Shown here: piece by piece, positions 33,001 through 41,165 of the stretch | Position numbering within the stretch: position 1 is the first letter of the stretch | Layout of the letters: each line of letters starts with the position of its first letter | From: Brachionus manjavacas | Taxonomy: Eukaryota > Rotifera > Eurotatoria > Ploima > Brachionidae | Length of the DNA stretch: 64,000 nucleotides | Direction of reading: 5' to 3' | Assembly (NCBI GenBank): GCA_019054805.1 | Contig: JAHQIY010000001.1 | Location: forward strand, 2,990,501-3,054,500 | The notes under the pieces: model-generated | Databases searched by the model: none | Told to the model about the DNA's origin: nothing | What the model saw: the letters and a program-made list of their open reading frames with translations, nothing else | Made by a program: the position numbers and the translations under genes

Positions 33001-33102
33001 TATATTTATGGGAGACAGATAAAATTTTTTACCGACCATAAACCGCTTAGTACTTTGGTCAAGTCAAAAGAACCGAATGGTCGATTATACAAGTGTTGTT
33101 AA
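30001..33102 (+). CDS. Gypsy Gag-Pol polyprotein (Gag, protease, RT, RNase H start), frameshifted at its end
   Basis: A 1033-residue frame from the ATG at 30001. Residues 1-190 are Gag capsid-like. A retroviral zinc knuckle CNFCSKFGHKSVDC (CX2CX4HX4C) lies at about residues 212-225, followed by a Ser/Asn/Lys-rich linker. The aspartic protease motif is LVDSGATASFI at about 349-359. RT spans about 640-830 with FCIDFRKLNQVTVKD, STLDLASGYWQIPL, FSVMPFGLCNAPSTFQRLMD and the catalytic YLDD (LVYLDDVMVYS). RNase H begins with FAIYTDASGIGIGAVLTQ at about 942. The frame ends abruptly at a TAA at 33100-33102, inside RNase H, because of a one-base loss near 33095. The rest continues in the frame opening at 33093. 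All catalytic residues that I can see in protease and RT are intact. Confidence 0.93.
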   Translation: MEYKASKMLKRGMGNNLAYDGESGCYDDFVSAFKYDCIIYGWDIKKQAEAIEFCLVGKAKKAFDQMQAADKEDIKKILDTLKGKCIKSPEYYLNLFYSRQLKQDEKIGDFCHDIERLLDKGMPGLELNGRSRMLMSRLVSTVPSYIKSFLELQSDKSWSDIVSVFDKSVDYKEMYTGHFQQIKQEPMEINKMEHREFKFSNPKVVKFNGSCNFCSKFGHKSVDCLSRINQSSRKESNENSFKRYSKSSEYPTSSKRTEFNQERYNKGSSSSYSNNNKYRSNQSKSYPKFTKSYTIDAELDELEDYGSLEGTTNTIYVQNCTHNQASNLVRVSAVLEVNNQDIPMNMLVDSGATASFISPDRLPKDMANQVEQFLNNNGQVDGWDLKRADLTIRSARKTEKIKCATGQVKLRINEWVGNHDFIFANVSETGILGIDFLKKLKANFDFEKCQISINDDEFRLNYISNQVEEAKPYSKIIKQDGKVCVKASSENLVKVKIDCVDKSKGLMFEPKSPSISDLSRGVVWANSVGNVQDDGTIYVSVLNASNNDTVIENGTVIGVVNEAEVVDDQAEDVQDVKKSSEQEMKKDFSKIKINQELSIKDQNDLVKLILKYVDVFQWSEFEMGNSNGTEHKINTVDGTPLRQRAYRLPQAAQEEADRQIKQMLRSKVIEESHSPWSSPIILVKKKVQDGQKQEFRFCIDFRKLNQVTVKDSYPLPRIDDTIDALSGSKFFSTLDLASGYWQIPLARDDKEKTAFIANNKLYHFSVMPFGLCNAPSTFQRLMDTLLRNLTWKYCLVYLDDVMVYSRDFASHLYRLELILSRFKSANLKLKPSKCCFGMSQVNYLGYCITSSGLKPDQAKTQVISKMEAPKNKDDIKRFLGMMSYYRRFIPEFSTTAACLFELTKAKMIFQGISETQEAFERLKEQLVKAPVLVYPDFKKDFAIYTDASGIGIGAVLTQMVNVKIHPVAYGSRQLNVSERNYSTSEREMLAIVWASRHFQAYIYGRQIKFFTDHKPLSTLVKSKEPNGRLYKCC

Positions 33103-33536
33103 AACTTCAAGAGTTAGATTATTCAATTGTGTATTGTCCAGGGAAGCAGAATAATACAGCTGATGTACTATCAAGAATAACTCAAGAAGGAGTTAATAGT
33201 ATTGAAATATTAAAAGTCGAGCATGATGTGAATGCACTCGATTTTAATATAAACATTGATTGGGAATTTGAGCAAGAAATGGACAGAGAAATAGCCGTAG
33301 TCAAGTTAGCAATCAAAACAGGAGACAAAATCGATTTTCAGGATGTGGAAAATGCGAGTTATTGGAAGGCAAATCAAGACCAATTAATAATTGAAAGAGG
33401 TACACTCTACCTCAAGGGTAAAGCTGGCACAAATTTGGTAATTGTTCCAAAGCACAAGCAATTAAAAATTTGCAGCTTATACCATGATGCAATTACGTCA
33501 GGTCATTTAAGATTCGAGAAGACCTTTGAAGTTTAG
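33093..33536 (+). CDS. Gypsy RNase H C-terminus and integrase zinc-binding start
   Basis: This frame takes over from the polyprotein after the frameshift. It opens with LLKLQELDYSIVYCPGKQNN and then TADVLSR, the end of RNase H in gypsy elements. An acidic linker follows, then the first half of the integrase HHCC domain (YHDAITSGHLRFEKTF, providing both His). It stops at 33534-33536. The Cys pair of the same domain is found in another frame at about 33590-33610 (CKSCDTCQKF), so a second frameshift lies between 33525 and 33560. Confidence 0.85.
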   Translation: MLLKLQELDYSIVYCPGKQNNTADVLSRITQEGVNSIEILKVEHDVNALDFNINIDWEFEQEMDREIAVVKLAIKTGDKIDFQDVENASYWKANQDQLIIERGTLYLKGKAGTNLVIVPKHKQLKICSLYHDAITSGHLRFEKTFEV

Positions 33537-33559
33537 AATCAAGGTTTAGTTGGCCTGGT

Positions 33560-34057
33560 ATCAAGTCATTTGTCTATGATTATTGTAAATCATGTGACAC
33601 GTGCCAAAAATTCAAGCTATCAACAAAAAAGGGCAACAAACACCCTTTAGTATCAATCAAAGTGAACAAAATTTGGGATTTAATTTGTGTCGATGTTGCA
33701 GGTCCGTTAAAGATGACAATAAGAAGCAACAGATTTATTATTATTGCAATTGACAATTTTTCAAAGTTTGTCGTTGCCAAGGCTGTCCCAAGTTATACAG
33801 CTGAGATTACAGTGATGTTTTTAAAGGAAGACGTAATCAACAAATTCGGAACACCATTATCATGGTTAACCGATCAAGGTAGAAATTTTGAGGCAAATAT
33901 TTTCAAGGAATTTTGTCAAGAGTATAGCATAAAGAAATTGAGAACAACAGGGTATCATCCACAATGTAATGGATTGGTGGAACGAACAATTAAGACGATC
34001 AAGCAAATGTTGTGTGCGTATGTGAATAGTCAACATGACAATTGGGATTGGTGTTAA
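33560..34057 (+). CDS. Gypsy integrase catalytic core
   Basis: Integrase core (rve fold). The frame covers the Cys part of the zinc domain (CKSCDTCQKF) and the DDE triad: Asp in ICVDVAGPL, Asp in SWLTDQGRNFEA, Glu in HPQCNGLVERTIKTIK. It ends at 34055-34057 after NWDWC, where one G appears to be missing compared with the following frame, a third frameshift. The enzyme would insert the cDNA into the genome. All three catalytic acids are present. Confidence 0.88.
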   Translation: MKSFVYDYCKSCDTCQKFKLSTKKGNKHPLVSIKVNKIWDLICVDVAGPLKMTIRSNRFIIIAIDNFSKFVVAKAVPSYTAEITVMFLKEDVINKFGTPLSWLTDQGRNFEANIFKEFCQEYSIKKLRTTGYHPQCNGLVERTIKTIKQMLCAYVNSQHDNWDWC

Positions 34058-35076
34058 GTGACGTTGTTTTTGCATACAACAACAACATACATAGCTCAAC
34101 AGGGTATGCACCAAATCAGGTCGTATTCAAGAAAATTTTACCTTCAAGTAACGATAGGGCTTTAGAAATTAATACTCCAGAGTTAAGAATTAAGGAAAAA
34201 GAATTGACAGAGAATATTGTCAAGAATATTAATCAAGCGCAAACATCACAGAAGAAACAATTTGATAAGAATTCAAGCAACAAAGTTATTTTTGAAATTG
34301 GAGACTTTGTCTTGTTAATTAATTCTCGTCAAGTGGTAGGACATGTAAGAAGCTTCGAGCCAAAATACATGGGTCCTTTTGTAATCAAGAAGAAAATAAA
34401 TGAGTGCAATTATGAAATTGTAAACACAGAGAATCAAAAAATTCAGGTAGTTCATTATGATCGTATGGTCAAGCACAATATGAGACGTTCGGTGAAAAAT
34501 TTGGAAAATTTTAATCAAGAACAATTAGACGATGATTGGAGACAAAAGAGGTCTCAGACTGCATTAATAGTTAGGAGGCTAAAAGAAGCTAAAAATCCAA
34601 CTAATGCTGATCAAGAAGCTAATCAAGCAGGTGTGTTAGATGACATAGAGATACAGAGTGGTGTACCTATAGTTAATGATCAAGTTCTAAACGAGCAGGA
34701 GCAAGAAAAAGAAGATCAAGATCATAATATTCAAAATTCAGGTCAAAATTTTAATGTTGATTTGAATTTGAACGAATTTCAAACAAACCAAGAAGAGGAT
34801 CAGGAAGATAGTAATCAAGATAATATAGCTACAAATGAGAGTTTTATAATGGATAGATTGGATCAAGGTATGGTCGAATTAGAGATAGAAAATCAGGAGT
34901 TGACAGAAGATGAATCAACTGATTTTCAAGATACTAATACAACGATATTAGATAAAAATAAAGACGAATTTAAATGTGGAATTTGTGGTCAAGTATGTAA
35001 AAGTCAGAGTGGGTTAAAGACACACATGACAAGATCGGCCAAGAAACATGAGGATTTAATGGCCTCAAAAGTTTAA
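34042..35076 (+). CDS. Gypsy integrase C-terminus with acidic tail and C2H2 finger
   Basis: Continuation of the integrase: VVFAYNNNIHSSTGYAPNQV and then an SH3-like C-terminal domain (VIFEIGDFVLLINSR, FEPKYMGPFVIKKKINE). After about residue 170 comes a long Gln/Glu/Asp/Asn-rich acidic tail. At residues 312-338 lies a zinc-finger-like end: FKCGICGQVCKSQSGLKTHM and then TRSAKKH, with CX2C and two His at an irregular spacing. Chromodomains are common at this position in gypsy elements but none is seen here. The finger may direct target choice or bind nucleic acid; that is inference. The frame begins at or before 34042 by frameshift from the integrase core. Confidence 0.85.
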   Translation: MGLVLSDVVFAYNNNIHSSTGYAPNQVVFKKILPSSNDRALEINTPELRIKEKELTENIVKNINQAQTSQKKQFDKNSSNKVIFEIGDFVLLINSRQVVGHVRSFEPKYMGPFVIKKKINECNYEIVNTENQKIQVVHYDRMVKHNMRRSVKNLENFNQEQLDDDWRQKRSQTALIVRRLKEAKNPTNADQEANQAGVLDDIEIQSGVPIVNDQVLNEQEQEKEDQDHNIQNSGQNFNVDLNLNEFQTNQEEDQEDSNQDNIATNESFIMDRLDQGMVELEIENQELTEDESTDFQDTNTTILDKNKDEFKCGICGQVCKSQSGLKTHMTRSAKKHEDLMASKV

Positions 35077-35111
35077 GTTTCAAGGAAGTGGGTGACCCTC
35101 TTGGACTCCTT

Positions 35112-35125
35112 AAAAGGGCGAGGGA
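35112..35125 (+). promoter_or_regulatory. Polypurine tract
   Basis: AAAAGGGCGAGGGA directly precedes the 3' LTR. It primes plus-strand DNA synthesis in LTR elements. One C interrupts the purines. Confidence 0.75.
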
Positions 35126-35257
35126 TGTAAGACCCGGTCCTCCCTTCTAATATAAATAGAAGTGAAGTTTAAGACTTCACTTGGTCTTAACTTTAAATAA
35201 TAAAGAAATATAGAAAACTTAACTGTTAGTTAATCTTTTAATTAAGTTACCGTCACA
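35126..35257 (+). repeat. 3' LTR (132 bp)
   Basis: Same length and sequence as the 5' LTR, followed by the CTTT target duplication. Confidence 0.95.
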
Positions 35258-35261
35258 CTTT

Positions 35262-35784
35262 GATATTTTTTCTTTTTTTCTGAATTTTGTGACCAAAAAT
35301 TCATGTTTTTATTTATTGATAAATTTTTTCAAATATTAATACACTTTTCGCAGAAAGATTTTTTTTTAATAGTAAGGACAAATTATTAAATTAAGTCAAA
35401 AGAGTATGGTTTAGCAAAACAAAAGATAAATGTAGGTCTATGTAAGATCCTAATGTTTCATTTTGTCATTTTTTAATAGAGAGCAGGCTTATGCTTTTGT
35501 GGTTTGAAGAACATATTTTCTACTGTAATTGATATATGACAGCGAATGGGCATGGTTTCCATGTAATCAGGTTGTCATTTGAACCTAATAGAAAAACTGA
35601 GGTAAATCATCCGACAATGGATGCTCAGAGGAGGGGGTAAACGAAACAATGAGCAAAGGTCTTGTTAGAGTCTGACAGTAAGGAGCCAGGGTTATCTGCG
35701 AATGAATTTGAAAATTTTCTATTGTGAAAACCAAAAAAATTTTAAATCTATAAAAAAAAATAATTTTCCAGGTTATTAAGACCA
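35262..35784. other. Spacer right of the gypsy element
   Basis: No coding motif. The 35440-35760 part is less AT-rich than average but shows no recognisable exon, and the open minus-strand frame there has no domain. Confidence 0.4.
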
Positions 35785-36363
35785 TTAGCCTTTATCACCA
35801 CCATTATTATTTTTGCAAATATGACTGTCTCCAGCTTGATTACATGATCGAGAACTTGTAGTTGTAGTGGTTGTAGCTGGTGTTGTGGTTGTTGTAGTCG
35901 GTGTTGTGGTGGTTGTAGCTGGTGTTGTGGTTGTTGTAGTTGGTGTAGTAGTGGTTGTAGTTGGTGTTGTGGTGGTTGTAGTTGGTGTAGTAGTAGTTGT
36001 AGTTGGTGTTGTGGTGGTTGTAGCTGGTGTAGTGGTGGTTGTAGCTGGTGTTGTGGTGGTTGTAGTTGGTGTAGTAGTGGTTGTAGTTGGTGAAGTAGTG
36101 GTTGTAGCTGGTGTTGTGGTTGTTGTAGTCGGTGTTGTGGTGGTTGTAGTTGGTGTAGTAGTGGTTGTTGGTATTGCAGTTGTGTTTGACGTATAGCTTA
36201 TTATTTCAGTCATATTTAATCGTTTGCAGATTCGTATATTTTTGTTAGAATGTTTTTTAACAATAATGAAAGTGGTTCCCAATAAAAGGAGATAGAATTT
36301 TGTAAAATGAATAATTGTCAAATAGCTACAGAGACTTAATTTATTGGTCATTTTTTTTACCAT
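35785..36363 (-). CDS. Threonine-rich mucin-like protein (hypothetical)
   Basis: A minus-strand frame of 192 codons from the ATG at 36363 (an internal ATG at 36351 is equally possible). The N-terminus has a hydrophobic stretch, FYLLLLGTTFIIV at about residues 23-35, that could be a signal anchor or signal peptide. About 15 repeats of a seven-residue unit, TPTTTTT or TPATTTT, follow (36180-35867; 21-bp DNA units). The end is short and Cys/Gly-rich (SCNQAGDSHICKNNNGGDKG). Such Thr/Pro repeats carry O-linked sugars in mucins, so a secreted or surface-exposed coat protein is plausible. It may also be a translated minisatellite: there is no other conserved domain. The repeat keeps its frame throughout, which favours coding. 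Confidence 0.5.
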   Translation of the reverse strand: MVKKMTNKLSLCSYLTIIHFTKFYLLLLGTTFIIVKKHSNKNIRICKRLNMTEIISYTSNTTAIPTTTTTPTTTTTTPTTTTTTPATTTTSPTTTTTTPTTTTTTPATTTTTPATTTTTPTTTTTTPTTTTTTPTTTTTTPTTTTTTPATTTTTPTTTTTTPATTTTTTSSRSCNQAGDSHICKNNNGGDKG

Positions 36364-36889
36364 AAAATAGCTTTTAAGAAATTTTTTAAATTTGCACGAA
36401 ATTAGCGATTTTTACGAAAAACTTTTAATTGTTTTTTAAAACATTATGATACTGTAGTTTTATATCATTTGATTAACTCTTTTTCTGGAAAATAAATTCT
36501 TAATTTTAAAATCCATTTCTTTTCCATTTGTTTATTATAAAAATTTTCAAAAATTAGAATTAAATAATCTCAAATTTTTTAAAATTTAGGCCTCTTTTGA
36601 AATTTTAAAAATTACGTTTAAAGAATAACATAATTATAATCATAATTCCAGTAAACTAAAAGTTAAAGAAAGTATAGAGAATATTTAATTTTAAAATTTT
36701 TTAAGTATTTAAATTTTCGAACTAATTTGCAATTATAATCAATTTTTTCTCTTTTAAAATATTATGAATATATTTAAATAATAAAAAAAATAACTCAGAT
36801 TCGATTTATTCTAGAAAAAGTTAAACAAGTTAAAAGAAATTAATTTAGACCAAAATTAACTTTCAATGTAATATAGGAGTAGTAGTCTT

Positions 36890-37990
36890 AGTAAAGCCTA
36901 TCGAAAGCTTTTTCAAAGCGTTCGTCTCAATTGGTGTTGGTTGTATTTGATTTTAAAGGAGTCTACCGCTTCAGTTGCGACTACTTCGTCAGGTAGTCCG
37001 TTCCATACATCTGCTTTCCGATTGATGAAGAAGTTGTCTCTAGGAGCCGACCAATTTGACTCGTTGTACCACTTTTTCGTCTTTGCTCGACAAAAAGTTT
37101 ACTTTGAATAGTCTGTTTAAGTCACGACGGTGTCGTCTCTTCTCCAGAGATGTAAGACCCATCCATTCAAATCTGCTCTCGTACTCCTTGCTTTTCAAAA
37201 CAGTGGGGACTCTAGTTACTCTTCTCTGGACTTTATCAAGGGTGTCAATATCACTTCCGAGATACGGGTTCCAAGCCCACGCTGTAAACTCCAGAAAAAA
37301 ATGTAGGTGCGATATAGTGAGGCCCATATTTTCACATCCTTAGACACGAATGTATTTCTTAGCATTCTTAGAACTTGGTTTGCTTTTGATGCCAACTTAA
37401 AATAGGGAGTGATAATGATGCCCAGGTCATGTGGTCAGGATATGTTTTGAAGCTTAATTCGAGAGCCTTTCTTCTTTTTTAGCGTATATGAGCTGGTTTT
37501 TTTATATGCTCGTTGCTACCGATATTCATAACCTTAGTCATGCTCTCGTTTGCTTCCTATATCTATGTCCAACATTATTCGGCCACTGCGTTCAAATCAG
37601 CTTGAAGAAATTTCATCGCCGCCTTGGATTGCACCTTCGCTATTATTTTTAGATCGTCGGCAAAGAGCTTTGGTAGGTCGTTGATGAAGATTGCGAAGAA
37701 AATTGGGCCTAACACACTACCCTGAGGTCCTTCCGAAGTGACATCTTTCCAATTTGAAACGTGTGAACCTAAAACTACACGCTTCTTCCAACCCTTCAAG
37801 AATAGTTTAATCCAGTCGAGAAGTTGACCATGGATGTCAACAGTTCTTAGCTTTTTTTCAGCCTGCCATGATGAACCTTGTCGAAGAGTTTCGGAAAAGC
37901 GAATGTTATGTTATACCCAATTGATCTGCTCCGAAAAAAATTGTTCCCAAATTCTATCTCCCTAGAAAATGCTACATTAGTAAGTCAATT
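36890..37990 (-). pseudogene. CR1/L2-like LINE reverse transcriptase fragment
   Basis: Minus strand, read from 37940 down. About 37860-37790 has VDIHGQLLDWIKLFL and then KGWKKRVVLGSHVSNWKDV. An open frame at 37799-37575 contains TSEGPQGSVLGPIFFAIFIN and LFADDLKI (catalytic ADD box present). The C-terminal frame 37327-37040 contains WAWNPYLGSDIDTLDKVQRR and GLTSLEKRRHRRDLNRLFKV, and the extreme end, near 37020-36920, reads NFFINRKADVWNGLPDEVVA in the same general region. Frameshifts separate the blocks. It is 5'-truncated (no endonuclease). The Asp-Asp box is intact but the protein is broken. Confidence 0.85.
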
Positions 37991-37994
37991 ATGT

Positions 37995-38960
37995 GATCAT
38001 TAGATTATTCACAAAATAAGTTTTTATTTTTCTGATTTTAATTTTTTTGATTATAAGAAGTTTCGAAACCTCTATTAATTAAAAACGAAGATGGTTTATT
38101 CAGTTTGTCCTAAATAGAGAATACCAAAATTTTTTATAATTAGTGTGAGTTAAATTCTTACAGTAGAGAAAACAAAGTTGGGAAATAGATATGGCGAACC
38201 CGACTAAAGATGAGTTAAATATTTAAAAACATCTAATTCTTTTGAAGTTAATAAATACATCCATATAATACAAAAATTCATATCATAAATTTTTTTATAA
38301 TTTTGATCAAAATAAGTAATCTCGTTATTAACTTCTTTTATTTCTTTGATAAAGTAATTTCATTTAATCTTTCAAACAACCAAATTAAAATAAAATAAAA
38401 TGATTTTCTGAAAAATGTTTACAGCAGTGTTTATGTCTTGTAAATAATCCATAACTTTGTTCACATATTTGAGAATTCATAAATTCCAATGTTTCTAAAT
38501 GTTGTTGTTTTCATGGCATTTTTTACTTGCGTGGTTTCCTAAATGAAATAAATCTATTAAAAAAATTAAACTTGCTGTGGTTTTATCATCACTATAATTC
38601 TTTATTCTATGCTCATCAATCTGACAAGATTTATCATAAAAAACATACTTGAGCTCTTTATTTATTTATTTTACCATCAAAACTTCTTCAAAGACTTTTC
38701 TAAGTCAACAATCTCTTTCAGTTTCAAATAAAAAATTAATTATGAGTTATATTGCAAGCATGAAAAAGTTGGTGTTTTTTTATGAATTTTGACTTTAGGT
38801 TTGTGATATAATGATCCTTAAGATAATATTTTCAGTTTAAAAAGCCATCTATGCTCTGTTTTCCATTTTTTATCAATTGAGTATTTTTTAAAAAACATCA
38901 AGCGAAAGTAAATTATCAAAGTTTAAATTTTATAAAAAGAAAACAAAGAAGCAATTTTTA
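37995..38960. other. AT-rich spacer
   Basis: Nothing recognised on either strand. Confidence 0.45.
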
Positions 38961-38968
38961 GATTAGAT

Positions 38969-39528
38969 TAACCATGGTTCACCTGTTCTTGTTCTCAGGT
39001 TTTATGAACTATTAGTTCACCTAATTTAAAAAAGCTAATGTAATTATAAAAAATAAGATAGAAAAAATAATTTCATTGAAAATTTAAAGTCTGGCGAAGT
39101 AGGTAAATTTTGCGAAATAGATGAATCTATGTTCCTCAAAGTCAAACTCTTAAAGGGTGAACAATTCATTTTAATTTTCTTTAACTTTTATTATTTATGC
39201 TGAAAGGCAAAGATTTAAGAAGAGAGCGCATCTAGGTATTTGGGATTGTTGAAAGGGAAATACCAAGTCAACCAGATCATAGTAAATGCTATTTCTAAAG
39301 CTCCTCAAAAAAAAAACCTAAAAAATTATCTAATTTAAGAATATTTCGAGAATAAGGCATTCTATTAAATTTTGAGATTTATTCAATTTATTTGCATAAT
39401 CTAAAAATATTTCGTCTAATTCGATTTTTGAACAAAAAAATTGTTCAAAATATATACCAATAGTTTACAAAACTTGAGAACAAGATATTTCGGATAATAA
39501 GTGAACTATGGTTCACCTAACCGACTAA
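38969..39528. repeat. MITE-like element with related inverted ends
   Basis: The left end reads AACCATGGTTCACC, then TCTTGTTCTCAGGTTTTATG and AACTATTAGT. Reading inward from the right end on the minus strand gives AACCATAGTTCACTT, then TCTTGTTCTCAAGTTTTGTA and AACTATTGGT. The inverted match is strong over about 30 bp (38985-39015 against 39455-39485) plus the outermost 12-14 bp. The 0.5-kb interior has no coding sequence. It fits a short non-autonomous DNA transposon. The target duplication was not resolved. Confidence 0.6.
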
Positions 39529-39599
39529 ATCCAGTTTTTTAATAATTAAATATAAAATTTAATCAAAACAAATTAATTATCTATTTTTTTTTCTTTTAA

Positions 39600-39692
39600 A
39601 TGCTCATTTTTATTTTTTTTATTATATTTTTAGTGTTTTCATATGTTTCTAGTCTGAATGAGCATTTGCTCTGTAAAAAATAAATAAATGAA
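39600..39692 (+). mobile_element. LINE 3' tail
   Basis: TCTGAATGAGCATTTGCTCT followed by GTAAAAAATAAATAAATGAA. The GAGC-ATTT-GCTC hairpin and the (A)AATAAATA tail match the LINE termini at 13838-13930 (minus) and 59270-59312 (plus). The rest of this copy is lost. Confidence 0.55.
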
Positions 39693-40737
39693 TTATTTAA
39701 AAATTAAAAAAGAATTTTCAATATTTTTTTCAGATTTTAAAAAAAAATTAGACTCATTCTATTTCACTAAAGAGTTTAATTTCAAATATGAAAATGCTTG
39801 CAATATTAACTTAAAATTAATTTTTTATTTGAGAACAGACAATTTTACCGAGAAAAAAATCGGTTTTCGGTGACGGTTTCAGTTGCTAACCTAAACCGAG
39901 AGAGAAATCCGAAAAACCGATTTTCGTACCGTGAGCAACTCTTAAATGGAATTTTTATTCTACTCTATCATGTCCAAAACCAAAAAAATATAATTTTAAT
40001 GTTTTATACTTTACTAATTATCTGAATTCTAATCATTTGCTTTTATCTTTATTTCAAAAAAATTGTCTTGATATTAATTTAAGTAAAATTTGACAATAAA
40101 GAATATATTTGATTATTCAAATGTATTTGGTTTCTTAACATTATTAAAATTTTTTGAAAATTATTTTAAAAAATGGATAAGATAAAAAATGTTTTCGGGC
40201 CCGGATTTTCTTTTTAGATCATTAAAGTTTTTAAAAATAAAATAAATAATAGTTTACTTTATTTTAAAAAGAAAAGCTAAAAATCGGCTTAGTCAAATTG
40301 TGGATCCTGAAGAATTAGAAAGAAGGAGTAGCCAACGTATGACAAGATCAAAAGCCAAAGAGGCTGAATTAAATCGTTGTACACAGATTTCTTTAATGCA
40401 TGATATTAATTTGACTGTCGGACTTAAATATATAATTTCCCCATTAAATTAATCCTACTTTAATCAAACCAGGGTTAAAGAAGAAATTGAAAACCAAGAA
40501 ATGAATGATATGCAGATGGAAAGCTATCCAGATTGTGTATATAATGAGCAAAATGACGAAGAGAACAAATGTGAAAAATACAAGGACATGGATAACGAAA
40601 AAAACTCTACAAGAAGTAAAAAAAACCAAGAATGAGAGTGATGGTGAAAGCCAAGGTGAGGAGGACAAAGATTATGAGTGTGAGGGTGATGCAGAAGTCA
40701 AGAAGAAGGAGACAAAGATTATGAGCAGAGACGACCA

Positions 40738-40825
40738 AAAGTTGCTCGAAAGTTGCTTCAAAGTTGCTAGAAAAGTTGCTCAAAAGTTGCGAAAGTAGCT
40801 CAAAAATTGCAAAAGTTGCTAACAA
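40738..40825 (+). repeat. Short tandem repeat of AAAGTTGCT
   Basis: Seven or eight imperfect units of about 9-14 bp around the core AAGTTGCT (AAAAGTTGCTCGAAAGTTGC...). It lies inside the hAT element, at the end of the acidic/basic low-complexity frame. Confidence 0.75.
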
Positions 40826-41087
40826 AATTTTTGTTTTTTTTTTAAGTAAATTGAAGTACGGTACAAATAAAGTTTCTTTAATATTAAGTATATTATATTA
40901 ATAAAGTAAATAAGGTTTGTTAATTATAAAAAATTCAATTTATATAAAACCCGGTTCAATTAATTTAACATTCTAATTGCAAAATGTCATCATAAAAATT
41001 CTCGCTTTGATCCACCGGTTCTTGAAAAACACGACTCTTGATATTATGATACAAAAAATTCGTTATAAAAATAGTTTTATCAGACAT

Positions 41088-41165
41088 ATTTTGTCGATTA
41101 TCCGACAAAATTATTGTATATTTTGAGCTGACTCGGAGAGAGCGTTATCTAAATAACGCTCTCTT
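41088..41165. other. Two consecutive perfect hairpins inside the hAT element
   Basis: First: ATTTTGTCG (41088-41096), a 6-nt loop, CGACAAAAT (41103-41111). Second: AGAGAGCGTTAT (41137-41148), loop CTAA, ATAACGCTCTCT (41153-41164). The second has 12 paired bases and a 4-nt loop. Confidence 0.7.

Larger units (their letters stand above)
29318..35257 (+). mobile_element. Ty3/gypsy LTR retrotransposon, full length
   Basis: A 5.94-kb element bounded by two identical 132-bp LTRs (TG...CA) and flanked by CTTT on both sides (29314-29317 and 35258-35261), a 4-bp target duplication. A primer-binding site follows the 5' LTR and a purine tract precedes the 3' LTR. The coding order Gag, protease, RT, RNase H, integrase is that of Ty3/gypsy. 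Identical LTRs mean a recent insertion, yet the coding region has three frameshifts (about 33095, 33530-33560 and 34050). No env-like ORF is present. An unusual C2H2 finger ends the integrase frame. Confidence 0.95.

Noticed and set aside
29318-35257. Endogenous retrovirus with envelope gene.
   Set aside because: After integrase only an acidic tail and zinc finger follow; no signal peptide, membrane anchor or separate env frame exists before the 3' LTR.
35867-36196. Plus-strand valine/glycine-rich frame antisense to the mucin-like ORF.
   Set aside because: It is the mirror of the Thr/Pro repeat and has no independent features.
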